Assembly: GCA_002493945.1 (NCBI GenBank)
Contig: DLAL01000062.1
Coordinates: 8,506 to 72,505, forward strand
Source: Porphyromonadaceae bacterium UBA7048
GTDB lineage: Bacteria > Bacteroidota > Bacteroidia > Bacteroidales > Muribaculaceae
Direction: 5' to 3'
DNA length: 64,000 nucleotides
The position numbers and the translations under genes are program-made. Below the pieces are notes generated by a model. The model was not told the origin of the DNA. It did not search any database and was given only the letters and a program-made list of their open reading frames with translations. Shown here piece by piece: positions 35,601 to 43,695 of this stretch; position 1 is the stretch's first letter, and every line of letters starts with the position of its first letter.

Positions 35601-38307
35601 GAAGAAGGATGTGATGGAAATCAGGACCGAGACTTTCCGCGACAAGCTCGTGCCCGGCGCAGGAGAGCAGTGGCGCTTCCGTATCACCGGCGGAAACAAG
35701 TCCATTGCCGATGCGGCTATGATAGCCACAATGTACAATCAGGCTCTCGATGCTCTGTCGGAAGGCTCGTGGCCGGGAGGTTTCAATCTGCGCAAGTGGT
35801 ATTGTCTCATGACTCTTTCCCAAATGAGCACCGACACAAGAATAAACTGGGTGATATTACCTCCCGGATTGCTTGATGTCCCCGTCGTCCGGTGGCCCGA
35901 GTTCCGCTACCCGATGATGTACTACGGGCGCAACCGTGTGATGTACAGGGCGCTGCAGAAGTCGGCCGCTACTGCCATGATGGATATGGCCGAGGAGGCC
36001 GAGTATGAACCTGCCATTGCCAACGGCGTGGTCGAGGCTGAAGATGCCGCTATTGAAGAAACCGTTACAGTCGGATACGCCAAATCGGATTCGGATAAGG
36101 ACGGCGCGTCAGACGACTTCGCCTGCCGCGAGTCGGAAGTCCTTCAGGCCTTCTGGAAGCCGGCGCTGGTGTCGGATGCCGACGGTAATGTCGACATAGT
36201 CTTCACAGTGCCTAATGCCAACGGTACGTGGCGCATGCGCGGATTCGCATGGACGGATTCGCTTCAGAGCGCCGTGTGCGACCTCATGGCCACAGCGAAC
36301 AAACCCGTGATGGTGCAGCCCGCGCTGCCGCGCTTCCTCCGTCAGGGCGATACGGGCCGCATACTCGCCACGGTATTCAACAACAGCGACGCGCAGGCCG
36401 TCATCAGCACGACGGCAGAACTGTTCGACATCACTTCGGGCGAAGTGCTCCGCACAGTCACCTCCGTCGACACCGTGGCCGCGATGGGTTCGGCAATAGT
36501 CGGCATAGACGTCGAGGCGCCCACCACGGCAGCCTCGATAGGCTATCGCGTGCGTTCGGCTTCGGGCGCGTTCACCGACGGTGAGCAGAGCGCCATACCC
36601 GTGCTCGAGGCCGCCGGTACGGTCATCGAAAGCACTGAATTCTATCTCAATCCGTCCGACGACAAACCGTTCAGCCTCACGGTCAAGGCCAAGGACGACG
36701 CCCAGCTCACGCTCCAGTACTGTCAGAATCCCGTGTGGACCGTCGTGAAAGCCATGCGCGGCATCTCGGCATCGGAGAGTCTGACCTCCGGCGGCCTTGT
36801 GTCGAAGCTCTTCTCGGCACTTGCCGGCAAGCACATCGTGGAGCATAACCCCGACATCGCCTCGGCTCTGCGTCAGTGGAGCGACAACCCGTCGGAGCAG
36901 GCTCTCGAGTCAATGCTATCACGCAACGAGACTCTCAAGCAGCTCGTGCTCAATCAGACTCCGTGGGTGCAGACGGCTGCCTCGCAGACCGCACGCATGA
37001 AGGCTCTGGCCGACCTTCTCTCGCCCGAGAACACCACCGCCGGCATAGCTCGCTTCAAGGCTGCGCTGAGCAAGCTGCAGAATCAGGACGGCGGCTTCCG
37101 CTGGGGCCCGTGGAGCGACCGGTCATCTTACTGGGCCACCGAGAAAGTGCTGACGACGCTCGGCATAGCCCGTTCGCTCGGCATGCTCGACAATTCGTTC
37201 GATCAGATGCTCACACGTGCGTTCGACTATCTCCAGGCGGAGATTGTCAAGCCTGAGACGCCTAAGACCGACTTCGGACTGACGCTCATCTCGACCTTCT
37301 TCCCGAAATTCCGCCTCACTCCCGAGGCCGACGGCATAGTGCGCCGCACTGTCGGCGACGTAGCCGCCGGCTGGAAGAAGTACGGCACTCTTGACAAAGC
37401 TTACTCCATACTCATCCTCGCCGGCAACGGGCGCAGGGCAGAGGCTTCGGCCGTGCTCGAGTCCATCCGCCAGTACGGTGTAGTCAAGCCCGGTATGGGC
37501 CTGTGTTTCCCCAGCATGACTGACGTCCGCGGCTACGCCACCGTCATCCAGGCATATGCCGTCATGGATGCTCCCAAGACCGAAATCGACGCAATGCGCC
37601 AGTGGGTTATCGTCCGCGCACAGGCCACCGACGACCTCGGTGCATACAATCCGGACTACATCATCGCCGCCGTGCTCCTCACGGGCAGCGACTGGACTTC
37701 GGTGCCTGTCGGCCAGAGCGTGACCGTCAACGGCGCACCCCTCGCCATCGACAGCGTCGAGAGTGCGTCGGGCTACTTCAGCCAGACCCTCCCTGCCACG
37801 GGCAAGGTCGAGATAACCGTGAAGCCCAACGGCGTGACACCGTCCTACGGGTCGGTCATCTCCATCGGCCGCGAGCCTATGGCGTCGGTGAAGGCGCGTC
37901 CCGGACGTGACCTGTCGATAGAGAAGCGCTTCCTCGTTGAGCGCGACGGACAGTGGGTCGAGACGTCGACATTCGCTCTGGGCGAGCGCGTCCGCGTGCA
38001 GCTCACCGTCAAGGCCAGGCGCGACCTCGAGTATGTGTCGATAGCCGACGAGCGTGCCGCCTCATTCGAGCCGGTCGACCAGCTCCCCGGCTACGTATGG
38101 GCCCAGTCGCTCAGCTTCTACCGCGAGAATCTCGACGCGTCGACACGCCTCTTCATCAGCTATCTGCCCAAGGGAACATATCAGCTCACCTTCGACATGA
38201 CAGCCGCCCTCGCCGGCACCTTCGCCTCGGGCATCGCCACGCTGCAGAGCCAGTACGCTCCCGAGCTGACTGCCCACAGCGCCGGCACCACCGTGACGGT
38301 GAAGTGA
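32698..38307 (+). CDS. Very large alpha-2-macroglobulin-like protein without a thioester
   Basis: An 1869-residue secreted protein (signal peptide in the first 26 residues). An N-terminal helical part of about 300 residues is followed by macroglobulin beta-sandwich domains (MG2-like around residues 340-460; RESAVVFTDRAIYHPGDSVQWAVVAYR near 560; ETFRDKLVPGAGEQWRFRI near 980). The alpha-2-macroglobulin core begins near SEVLQAFWKPALVSDADGNVDIVFTVPNANGTWR (about 1145). The later helical thioester domain has SASESLTSGGLVSKLFSAL where relatives carry CxEQ, so no thioester can form. Related proteins trap proteases in the periplasm or on the surface. Monocistronic; start at ATG 32698. Confidence 0.92.
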   Translation: MKVSLTFHRLISLLFILMMIKMSASAADGDALRFKEPDFAYPQDVIKQAESLLKSADGLPADKAGVTRLRAVIELCSARSRVDGDSVFAFPAMIESVIGKTRNDAAAEAMLTLYEASVYNTIYGGDPYKYDRVDAPLEPYPADVSEWSGEQFRTVITALLKRGLELANGTPLSSFESSVEYSKEALLYLPTVKDFARYFAINIYNDISRADHLYTAEIASLVDGGISTAAAGSAPYFYWSVRKCALDRESQYTALEDIYRKSADVEAARYVLQAMCGAQGSSAYMGDYVAVGEEPCEEPVPDADAEDDWLEEAKAAGQRAELMTLLEKSLNDFPKWYGNKSFRNALGRLRMPRVRVTMPDMVMPGKAFDVNCRYSYVKSVKLTVYSIPAGVSGLYADKVLQGKYPVVATASFTPEPGAAPNGKFSRQFTLNTPGRYAIVTVVDGMTKSAESNKVYVTPLLGLVASGTTNSSAVAVDFETGAPLKGVPVTLYQHSSDENNKRVSLGRTSGDGFLSFESPRPGKYWRNYLIFSYKGIQYDLDGGFGVGVYRPSGTTTRESAVVFTDRAIYHPGDSVQWAVVAYRTGGRSEQTLKDCRLRLVLNNANNEKVDTAEVVTDAHGRAYGAFKTVNGVLTGYWSISVYESDADCYVGNGGFTVSDFKAPQIKMEVTAVRRDAPAKNDVTIEGRVATYSGMPVAGAKVAAAIQAASRWRWFVPQISVGSVDAVTDDAGNFSVVVPASMLTSEAVTRGGYTGFIASLTATSQTAETAEASTNFTIGKPYSLYAKLPSTIDVDKPANMTFNAYDGLGKETPLALRWSVSRLNEKTPLLSGDCTAGVPVDLDLSSLEAAGYELTIAPADTLQADSYRVGRFFAYSIRRNAVPDTGQPIFIPGKMSDKGELTVGNKVEKLYVYTFVQGDSTIHQSKLHRIGRGFSTIKVDLPRNCESCRVFVATVYSGKTYVYDYRPEVKKKDVMEIRTETFRDKLVPGAGEQWRFRITGGNKSIADAAMIATMYNQALDALSEGSWPGGFNLRKWYCLMTLSQMSTDTRINWVILPPGLLDVPVVRWPEFRYPMMYYGRNRVMYRALQKSAATAMMDMAEEAEYEPAIANGVVEAEDAAIEETVTVGYAKSDSDKDGASDDFACRESEVLQAFWKPALVSDADGNVDIVFTVPNANGTWRMRGFAWTDSLQSAVCDLMATANKPVMVQPALPRFLRQGDTGRILATVFNNSDAQAVISTTAELFDITSGEVLRTVTSVDTVAAMGSAIVGIDVEAPTTAASIGYRVRSASGAFTDGEQSAIPVLEAAGTVIESTEFYLNPSDDKPFSLTVKAKDDAQLTLQYCQNPVWTVVKAMRGISASESLTSGGLVSKLFSALAGKHIVEHNPDIASALRQWSDNPSEQALESMLSRNETLKQLVLNQTPWVQTAASQTARMKALADLLSPENTTAGIARFKAALSKLQNQDGGFRWGPWSDRSSYWATEKVLTTLGIARSLGMLDNSFDQMLTRAFDYLQAEIVKPETPKTDFGLTLISTFFPKFRLTPEADGIVRRTVGDVAAGWKKYGTLDKAYSILILAGNGRRAEASAVLESIRQYGVVKPGMGLCFPSMTDVRGYATVIQAYAVMDAPKTEIDAMRQWVIVRAQATDDLGAYNPDYIIAAVLLTGSDWTSVPVGQSVTVNGAPLAIDSVESASGYFSQTLPATGKVEITVKPNGVTPSYGSVISIGREPMASVKARPGRDLSIEKRFLVERDGQWVETSTFALGERVRVQLTVKARRDLEYVSIADERAASFEPVDQLPGYVWAQSLSFYRENLDASTRLFISYLPKGTYQLTFDMTAALAGTFASGIATLQSQYAPELTAHSAGTTVTVK

Positions 38308-38328
38308 CCCTCTATTGAATAATACGTC

Positions 38329-38372
38329 GGGCGGCGCTGCTCCATTCGGGGCGGCGCCGCCCTGAGTTTTTT
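38329..38372 (+). terminator. Terminator of the macroglobulin-like gene
   Basis: GGGCGGCGC (38329-38337) pairs with GCGCCGCCC (38354-38362), then TGAG and a T6 run. Confidence 0.85.
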
Positions 38373-38427
38373 GGGGGGAGGATAATCTCCAAAAAAAGGT
38401 CTCCGGACCGATTTTTTGGAGTGAAAG

Positions 38428-38458
38428 TTTGTCAATCGTAATTTAATACTTAAATTTG
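38428..38458 (+). promoter_or_regulatory. Promoter of the DUF4143 ATPase
   Basis: TTTG (38428-38431), a 19-nt spacer, then TAAATTTG (38451-38458), 47 nt before the start. Confidence 0.7.
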
Positions 38459-38504
38459 TACTCCCAAAAGTTGGTCAAGTAACCACTTTTATGAAATATG
38501 AATT

Positions 38505-39758
38505 ATGATTATTAAGCGCGACTATTATCTAAATCAACTCATCGCCGGCAAGCATAACGGACTTATAAAGATTGTTACCGGATTAAGACGATCTGGTAAA
38601 TCATATCTATTATTCCACTTGTTCGACAGCTATCTGAAAGAGCAAGGAATCCCTGATGACCATATCATTAAAGTGGATTTGGAAGATAGACGAAATGCAT
38701 CTCTTCGTGACCCGGATGCATTGCTCGCTCATATCGACTCTATGATTGTGGATGAGAGCATGTACTACATACTTCTTGATGAGGTTCAGCATGTTCGGGA
38801 GTTTGAGGATGTTCTTAACAGCTACCTTAAGATTGAAAATGCCGATGTGTACGTCACAGGGAGCAATTCCCGTTTTCTGTCAACGGATATTATCACTGAG
38901 TTCAGAGGCCGGGGAGATCAGATCCATGTGTATCCACTCTCCTTCCGCGAATTTATGTCGGTTGACAGCAGGCATCCGATTGAAGCATGGACTGATTATT
39001 ACACCTACGGAGGCCTTCCCCATGTGCTGACTTTAGAGACGGCCAAAAAGAAAATCGACTATATCAAGCAGTTATACTTAACGGTCTATATCACTGACAT
39101 AGTCGAGAGATACAGGGTTAAAGGCGAATCTGAGCTGAAGGAGTTAATTCAGATTATAGCCTCTGCAATTGGATCACCTATAAATCCCAATAAGTTGGCC
39201 AATACCTTTAAAAGTCTTAAAAACGTATCTCTGTCCAATAAAACGATTGATAATTATCTGACATACTTTTGTGAGTCATTTCTGACAGAAAGAGCGATTC
39301 GTTACGACATCAAAGGAAAGAAATATATCAACACGCTGTCCAAGTATTATTTCACTGATGTAGGTGTCAGAAATGCGATTCTGGATTTCAGGCAACAGGA
39401 GGAAAACCACATTATGGAGAATATCATTTATAATGAATTAAAAATACGTGGTTTTCAGGTTGATGTCGGTGTGGTGGAGTATCGCGCCACAGATGTGGAC
39501 GGCAGGAGAATCCGCAAGCAATATGAAGTAGATTTTGTGGCGAATCAAGGAAGCCGGCGTTACTATATCCAATCGGCATTCATAATGCCCACCGATGCCA
39601 AGGAGCGGCAGGAATCCGCCTCTCTGCTTAACATTGATGATTCTTTCAGAAAAATCATTGTCGTCAAAGACTACATTAGCCCCAAAAGAAATGAGAAAGG
39701 CATCGTTACAATCGGATTGATTGACTTCCTTCTGAAGCCGGAACTGTTAGACTGGTGA
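38505..39758 (+). CDS. AAA-type ATPase with DUF4143 domain
   Basis: A 417-residue protein with an N-terminal P-loop ATPase (GLRRSGKS, residues 26-33; Walker B YYILLDEVQH near 86-95; sensor VTGSNSRFLS near 117) and a C-terminal DUF4143 module with a nuclease-like fold (ending EVDFVANQGSRRYYIQSAF, about residues 340-360). Such genes are abundant, patchily distributed and of unknown function; many sit on mobile DNA. It is distinctly AT-richer than its neighbours and stands alone behind its own promoter, which suggests horizontal acquisition. Confidence 0.92.
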   Translation: MIIKRDYYLNQLIAGKHNGLIKIVTGLRRSGKSYLLFHLFDSYLKEQGIPDDHIIKVDLEDRRNASLRDPDALLAHIDSMIVDESMYYILLDEVQHVREFEDVLNSYLKIENADVYVTGSNSRFLSTDIITEFRGRGDQIHVYPLSFREFMSVDSRHPIEAWTDYYTYGGLPHVLTLETAKKKIDYIKQLYLTVYITDIVERYRVKGESELKELIQIIASAIGSPINPNKLANTFKSLKNVSLSNKTIDNYLTYFCESFLTERAIRYDIKGKKYINTLSKYYFTDVGVRNAILDFRQQEENHIMENIIYNELKIRGFQVDVGVVEYRATDVDGRRIRKQYEVDFVANQGSRRYYIQSAFIMPTDAKERQESASLLNIDDSFRKIIVVKDYISPKRNEKGIVTIGLIDFLLKPELLDW

Positions 39759-39868
39759 GTCCCCATGATTTGTAAATGGAAATAGTTTTGACATCACTCA
39801 TAAACGGCCACTATTCTGATACTTTGGTTGAAAAATAGTGATTTGAAGGAATTTTCCCTCCTCAAATA

Positions 39869-39900
39869 TTTGCACGGACGGAGGATTTTTTGTACTTTTG
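39869..39900 (+). promoter_or_regulatory. Promoter of rplU-rpmA
   Basis: TTTG (39869-39872), a 20-nt spacer, then TACTTTTG (39893-39900), giving a leader of about 90 nt. That is long enough for ribosomal-protein autoregulation, but no clear structure is seen. Confidence 0.72.
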
Positions 39901-39994
39901 TGGGCTGATTTTCCGCAATAGGCTTGACGAAGTCGGAGCTGAAGAGATATGGCTCTGCGCCTCAGCGGGTTAACTATTCAAGTAACATTACAGA

Positions 39995-40315
39995 ATGTAC
40001 GTAATCGTAGAAATCCAGGGACAGCAGTTCAAGGCAGAGAAGGACAAATTCCTCTATGTACACTACCTGGGTGAAAATGTGAAGAACGGCGACACCGTAG
40101 AGTTCGACCGCGTTCTCCTTGCCGACAATGACGGCGAAGTTAAAGTTGGCGCACCCCTCGTTGAAGGTGCAAAGGTCGTATGCGAAGTGGCTGCCGACCT
40201 CGTAAAGGGCGACAAAGTCATCGTCTTCAAGAAAAAACGTCGCAACGGATACCGCCGCAAGAACGGTCACCGTCAGTACTTCACAAAGGTTGTCATCAAG
40301 GACATCCTCGCTTAA
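39995..40315 (+). CDS. rplU: 50S ribosomal protein L21
   Basis: A 106-residue protein beginning [25 protein letters not shown], with the C-terminal [24 protein letters not shown] signature that contacts 23S rRNA. Length is normal. It is followed 39 nt later by rpmA, the near-universal rplU-rpmA pairing. Codon use shifts toward GTA, GAA and AAA, as expected for a highly expressed gene in this genome. Confidence 0.98.
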   Translation: MYVIVEIQGQQFKAEKDKFLYVHYLGENVKNGDTVEFDRVLLADNDGEVKVGAPLVEGAKVVCEVAADLVKGDKVIVFKKKRRNGYRRKNGHRQYFTKVVIKDILA

Positions 40316-40354
40316 TCTATCTGTCTCACTCCTAATTAATCACAAGAACACACT

Positions 40355-40618
40355 ATGGCACATAAAAAAGGCGTCGGTAGTTCTAAGAACGGCCGTGAGT
40401 CAGAAAGCAAACGACTCGGCGTTAAAATCTTCGGCGGCCAGTTCGCCAAAGCAGGCAACATCATCAAGCGTCAGCGTGGTACCGTACACCATCCCGGCCT
40501 GAACGTAGGCATCGGCAAGGACCACACCCTCTACGCTCTCGTAAGCGGTACCGTGCAGTTCACCGAAGGACGCAACGGTCGCAAGTTTGTCAACATCCTC
40601 CCTGTAGCCGAAGCATAA
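40355..40618 (+). CDS. rpmA: 50S ribosomal protein L27
   Basis: An 87-residue protein starting [29 protein letters not shown], the canonical L27 N-terminus that reaches toward the peptidyl-transferase centre. The body has [32 protein letters not shown]. No N-terminal propeptide of the Firmicutes type is present. It shares the rplU promoter and is followed by an intrinsic terminator. Confidence 0.98.
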   Translation: MAHKKGVGSSKNGRESESKRLGVKIFGGQFAKAGNIIKRQRGTVHHPGLNVGIGKDHTLYALVSGTVQFTEGRNGRKFVNILPVAEA

Positions 40619-40648
40619 GCAGCGGCACTCGGGAAGGCATAACCTTAC

Positions 40649-40690
40649 AGCCGGCAGGTGTCGATAAGAACGCCTGCCGGCTTTAGCTTT
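40649..40690 (+). terminator. Terminator of rplU-rpmA
   Basis: AGCCGGCAGG (40649-40658) pairs with CCTGCCGGCT (40673-40682), then TTAGCTTTT. The T-run is interrupted, so some read-through into the nuclease gene 2 nt later is likely. Confidence 0.7.
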
Positions 40691-40691
40691 T

Positions 40692-41498
40692 ATGCTCATG
40701 AAGAAATACATCTTTGTAGTTCTGTCCGTTCTTACGGCTCTTCAGGCGGCCGCGTGGAGTCAGAAGGGACACGATACGGTGGCGTATATCGCCGAGTGCC
40801 ACTTCACGCCGGCCACGGCCGACTCGGTGGCATATATCCTTGACGGCAAGTCGCCCGTATACTGGGCTAACTGGCTCGACAATGCAAGCCACACGCCGCC
40901 CTATGCCTACACCAAGACATGGCACTACAAGAACATCGACGAGGGCGTGGCCTACGAGGACGCTCCGCTCAATCCCAAGGGCGACGTCGTCACGGCCATA
41001 CGCGAGCAGATAGCCATCCTGGCCGACTCAGTGTCGACCAAGGGTCAGAAGGAACTGGCCATGAAGATACTCATCCACTGCGTGGGCGACATGCACCAGC
41101 CCATGCACATGGGACATCTCTCCGATCAGGGCGGAAACAGGACGAAGGTGCGATACTTCGACCGCGACACCAATCTGCACTCCATCTGGGACGGTTCGCT
41201 GATGAACTCCGGCCACGCATGGACCTACACGGAGTGGCAGCATCAGCTCGACCGTCTGCCTGCCGGTCAGGAGGCTGCCGAGACTGCCGGAAATGTCGAC
41301 GACTGGGCGCGTCAGACCTATGACATCGCCACGCGTGTCTACGACTACTTCCCCCAGGGCGCCAAGGTGTCGTACAACGAAATCGCCGCATGGACCCCGA
41401 CCATCGAGCAGCAGCTCCTGCGCGGCGGTCTGAGGCTGGCGCGCATACTGAACGCCATTTTCGACCCCGAATCTGCCGACGACCCTGCAGGATTCTGA
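40692..41498 (+). CDS. S1/P1-family zinc nuclease, secreted
   Basis: A 268-residue secreted nuclease: signal peptide (MKKYIFVVLSVLTALQAAA), then the mature N-terminus WSQKGHDTVAYIAE, whose tryptophan and first histidine ligate zinc in this family. Further ligands are in WHYKNID, the signature HCVGDMHQPMHMGHLSDQGGN, and HSIWDGSLM. S1/P1 nucleases degrade single-stranded DNA and RNA to 5'-nucleotides, a plausible nutrient-scavenging role outside the inner membrane. A second in-frame ATG at 40698 gives a more usual signal peptide start. Closed by a long hairpin terminator. Confidence 0.93.
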   Translation: MLMKKYIFVVLSVLTALQAAAWSQKGHDTVAYIAECHFTPATADSVAYILDGKSPVYWANWLDNASHTPPYAYTKTWHYKNIDEGVAYEDAPLNPKGDVVTAIREQIAILADSVSTKGQKELAMKILIHCVGDMHQPMHMGHLSDQGGNRTKVRYFDRDTNLHSIWDGSLMNSGHAWTYTEWQHQLDRLPAGQEAAETAGNVDDWARQTYDIATRVYDYFPQGAKVSYNEIAAWTPTIEQQLLRGGLRLARILNAIFDPESADDPAGF

Positions 41499-41530
41499 TG
41501 CCGGACTGCCGAAGATAGAGTCCAAAATAT

Positions 41531-41580
41531 ACAAAAACAAGTCTGAAACGCCTCTGAGGGTACTTCAGGCTTGTTTTTGT
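41531..41580. terminator. Long bidirectional terminator hairpin
   Basis: ACAAAAACAAGTCTGAA pairs over 17 bp with TTCAGGCTTGTTTTTGT (one G-U). The T5 run lies inside the stem end. It ends the nuclease gene and overlaps the next promoter. Confidence 0.82.
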
Positions 41581-41601
41581 CATTATTTTTCTTTACTTTT
41601 G
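41571..41601 (+). promoter_or_regulatory. Promoter of the RsmI-like methylase
   Basis: TTG (41571-41573), a 20-nt spacer, then TACTTTTG (41594-41601), only 7 nt before the start codon, so the mRNA is nearly leaderless. Confidence 0.6.
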
Positions 41602-41608
41602 CAGCGCT

Positions 41609-42316
41609 ATGAGTAATGGGAAATTATATCTTTTTCCTTCGCTGCTGTCGTCGTGCAGTCCGGCCGAGGTGCTTCCGGCCCGCAATATCGAGCTGATTTC
41701 GCGGGTGGGCTACTTCGTGGTGGAGGAACTGCGTACGGCCCGGCGATTTCTCAAGGCATGCGACCGGTCGATAGATATTGACTCGCTGCACTTCGAAGTG
41801 CTCAATGAGCATACGCCTGCCGAGGCTGTCGATGCGATGATAGCACCTGCTCTCCAGGGTCACGATATCGGGGTCATAAGCGAGGCCGGATGCCCGGCTG
41901 TGGCCGACCCCGGCGCCGACCTTGTGGCCGTAGCGCAGCGCAAAGGCATCGAGGTGGTGCCGCTTACGGGTCCGTCGAGCATACTGCTGGCGCTGATGGG
42001 CTCGGGCTTCAACGGGCAGAGTTTCGCCTTTCTGGGTTACCTGCCGATAGACGGAGCCAAGCGTGGCGAAGCGTTCAGGCAGATGGAGCGCGATATCCGC
42101 CACCGCCGTCAGACACAGATATTCATAGAGACACCGTACCGCAACGACCGCCTCGTAGCTGACCTTGCTGCGTCAATGCCGGGCGACATGCTGCTGTGTG
42201 TGGCTGTCGACATAACGGGGCCGACGCAGAGTATCGTCACCCGTCCTCTCAGGGAGTGGAAGCGGGCCGGAACGAATCTCGGAAAGCGGCCTGCGATATT
42301 CCTGCTGTACCACTGA
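41609..42316 (+). CDS. RsmI-like SAM-dependent tetrapyrrole-methylase-fold protein
   Basis: A 235-residue protein of the TP-methylase superfamily. It resembles RsmI, which 2'-O-methylates C1402 of 16S rRNA, in ISEAGCPAVADPGADLV, VVPLTGPSSILLALMGSGFNGQSFAFLGYLP and the following IFIETPYRNDRL. Compared with E. coli RsmI it is shorter and its N-terminus (LFPSLLSSCSPAEVLPA) differs. Bacteroidota carry two such paralogs, so this could be the second, less studied form. The RNA target is therefore uncertain. It lies 84 nt before the metallo-beta-lactamase-fold gene on the same strand. Confidence 0.88.
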   Translation: MSNGKLYLFPSLLSSCSPAEVLPARNIELISRVGYFVVEELRTARRFLKACDRSIDIDSLHFEVLNEHTPAEAVDAMIAPALQGHDIGVISEAGCPAVADPGADLVAVAQRKGIEVVPLTGPSSILLALMGSGFNGQSFAFLGYLPIDGAKRGEAFRQMERDIRHRRQTQIFIETPYRNDRLVADLAASMPGDMLLCVAVDITGPTQSIVTRPLREWKRAGTNLGKRPAIFLLYH

Positions 42317-42400
42317 CGTGCCACCCTACGCTGCGGCATACCCGACCAAACTTACACCGACACCAAAACCAAAAAAAACTAACCGATACCGACAAACGCC

Positions 42401-43369
42401 ATGAGCCGTCGCCGACAGAAACGCAATCAGGAAGCGTACTGGGCACAGAATCCCGGACTCTTCGATCTTCCGGCAGAACAACTGCAGGAAGAGGGCGACT
42501 CCGAGCTCATGCCTATGGACGATGCGCTCCTGGAGCAGAGCGAACGAGTGCGGTTCATGTCGTTCGGCAGCGGAAGCAGCGGCAACTGTTCGTATATCGG
42601 GACCGAGTCATGCGGCATTCTCATAGATGCCGGTGTGGATAATAATTATGTGCTGGAGCAGTTGCGGCTCAACAGTATCGACGTGGCCACTATACGCGGT
42701 GTCCTCCTGACTCATGACCACTTCGATCATGTGAAGTTCGCCTACGCACTCCTGCGGCGCAATAAGCAGATGCGTCTCTACGCCACTAACAAAGCCATCA
42801 ATGGATTGCTGCGCAAGCACCGTATGTCGCGCCGCATATCCGACTACCATACGCCGATATTCAAGGAGTTCCCGTTCAAGGTGGGATGCTTCACTGTCAC
42901 CGCTTTCGAGACGAGTCACGACGGAACGGACAATGTCGGCTTCTCCATCGAGGGAGGCGGCACTACGTTCGTCATAGCCACCGATACGGGCACCATCACG
43001 GCGCGTACCGACGCATATGTCCGGCAGGCACGCAATCTGATGATAGAAAGCAACTATGACGCTACGATGCTACGGAACGGCCACTATTCGCCGCATCTGA
43101 AGGCGCGCGTGGCATCGGCTACCGGACATCTCGACAACGAGGACGCCGCGCGCTATGTGGCGTCGGTAGCCGGCGGAGGACTTCTGCGCAGGGTGTTCCT
43201 GTGTCATCTGAGCCAGGACAACAATACGCCGCAGATAGCCCTTTCGGCCATGCGCACGTCTCTCGAGGCTGCCGGGAAGCCTGTCACTACCGACCTGCGG
43301 AGCGTTGACCGCATATATCTGTCAGTGCTTCCGCGCCTCGAATCGTCCGACCTCATCATACTTGACTGA
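42401..43369 (+). CDS. Metallo-beta-lactamase-fold hydrolase, YycJ/WalJ-like
   Basis: A 322-residue protein. After a hydrophilic 50-residue extension comes the metal-hydrolase fold: FMSFGSGSSGNCSYIGTESCGILIDAG (residues 52-78), the dinuclear zinc motif LLTHDHFDHVKF (about 102-113), and later ligands in ETSHDGTDNVGFSI, ATDTG and FLCHLSQDNNTP. This is the YycJ/WalJ pattern, proteins with 5'-3' exonuclease activity implicated in DNA repair. The N-terminal extension is longer than in Bacillus WalJ. It is probably cotranscribed with the RsmI-like gene. Confidence 0.9.
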   Translation: MSRRRQKRNQEAYWAQNPGLFDLPAEQLQEEGDSELMPMDDALLEQSERVRFMSFGSGSSGNCSYIGTESCGILIDAGVDNNYVLEQLRLNSIDVATIRGVLLTHDHFDHVKFAYALLRRNKQMRLYATNKAINGLLRKHRMSRRISDYHTPIFKEFPFKVGCFTVTAFETSHDGTDNVGFSIEGGGTTFVIATDTGTITARTDAYVRQARNLMIESNYDATMLRNGHYSPHLKARVASATGHLDNEDAARYVASVAGGGLLRRVFLCHLSQDNNTPQIALSAMRTSLEAAGKPVTTDLRSVDRIYLSVLPRLESSDLIILD

Positions 43370-43393
43370 CATCCTTCGCCAAGGGATATAAAA

Positions 43394-43430
43394 TCAAAAG
43401 CGCCGTTTCTCTCGAAGCGGCGCATTTTGA
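43394..43430. terminator. Bidirectional terminator
   Basis: GCGCCG pairs with CGGCGC, flanked by TCAAAA/TTTTGA, which extend the helix around one bulged A. It lies between the convergent WalJ-like and DUF6377 genes. The rest of 43431-43695 is AT-rich and holds an imperfect hairpin (43559-43584) and a lone minus-strand -7 box (43550-43557); no gene is seen. Confidence 0.65.
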
Positions 43431-43695
43431 AATCTTCTAACACTAAATACCTAAAACCATTAAAATCCTTTTTACTCTTTTTTGCTTGTCAGATAAGACC
43501 TTATTACCTGAATGCATCCAATTCTTAGACCTGTTTATTATTTACATTACAAAATTACGGCTCCGGAAGCATCTTTCCGAAGCCATTCAGATACAATATA
43601 AATAAATTTGCGTGTGATACTCTGCTAATATATTGATTATCAGATGTAGTTATGTAATTTTATACCTGTGTAATATAAACTATAATCAAGCAGTC

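Noticed and set aside
39809..39840. Hairpin CACTATT/AATAGTG after the DUF4143 ATPase
   Set aside because: 18-nt loop, short stem and no T-run; too weak to call a terminator.
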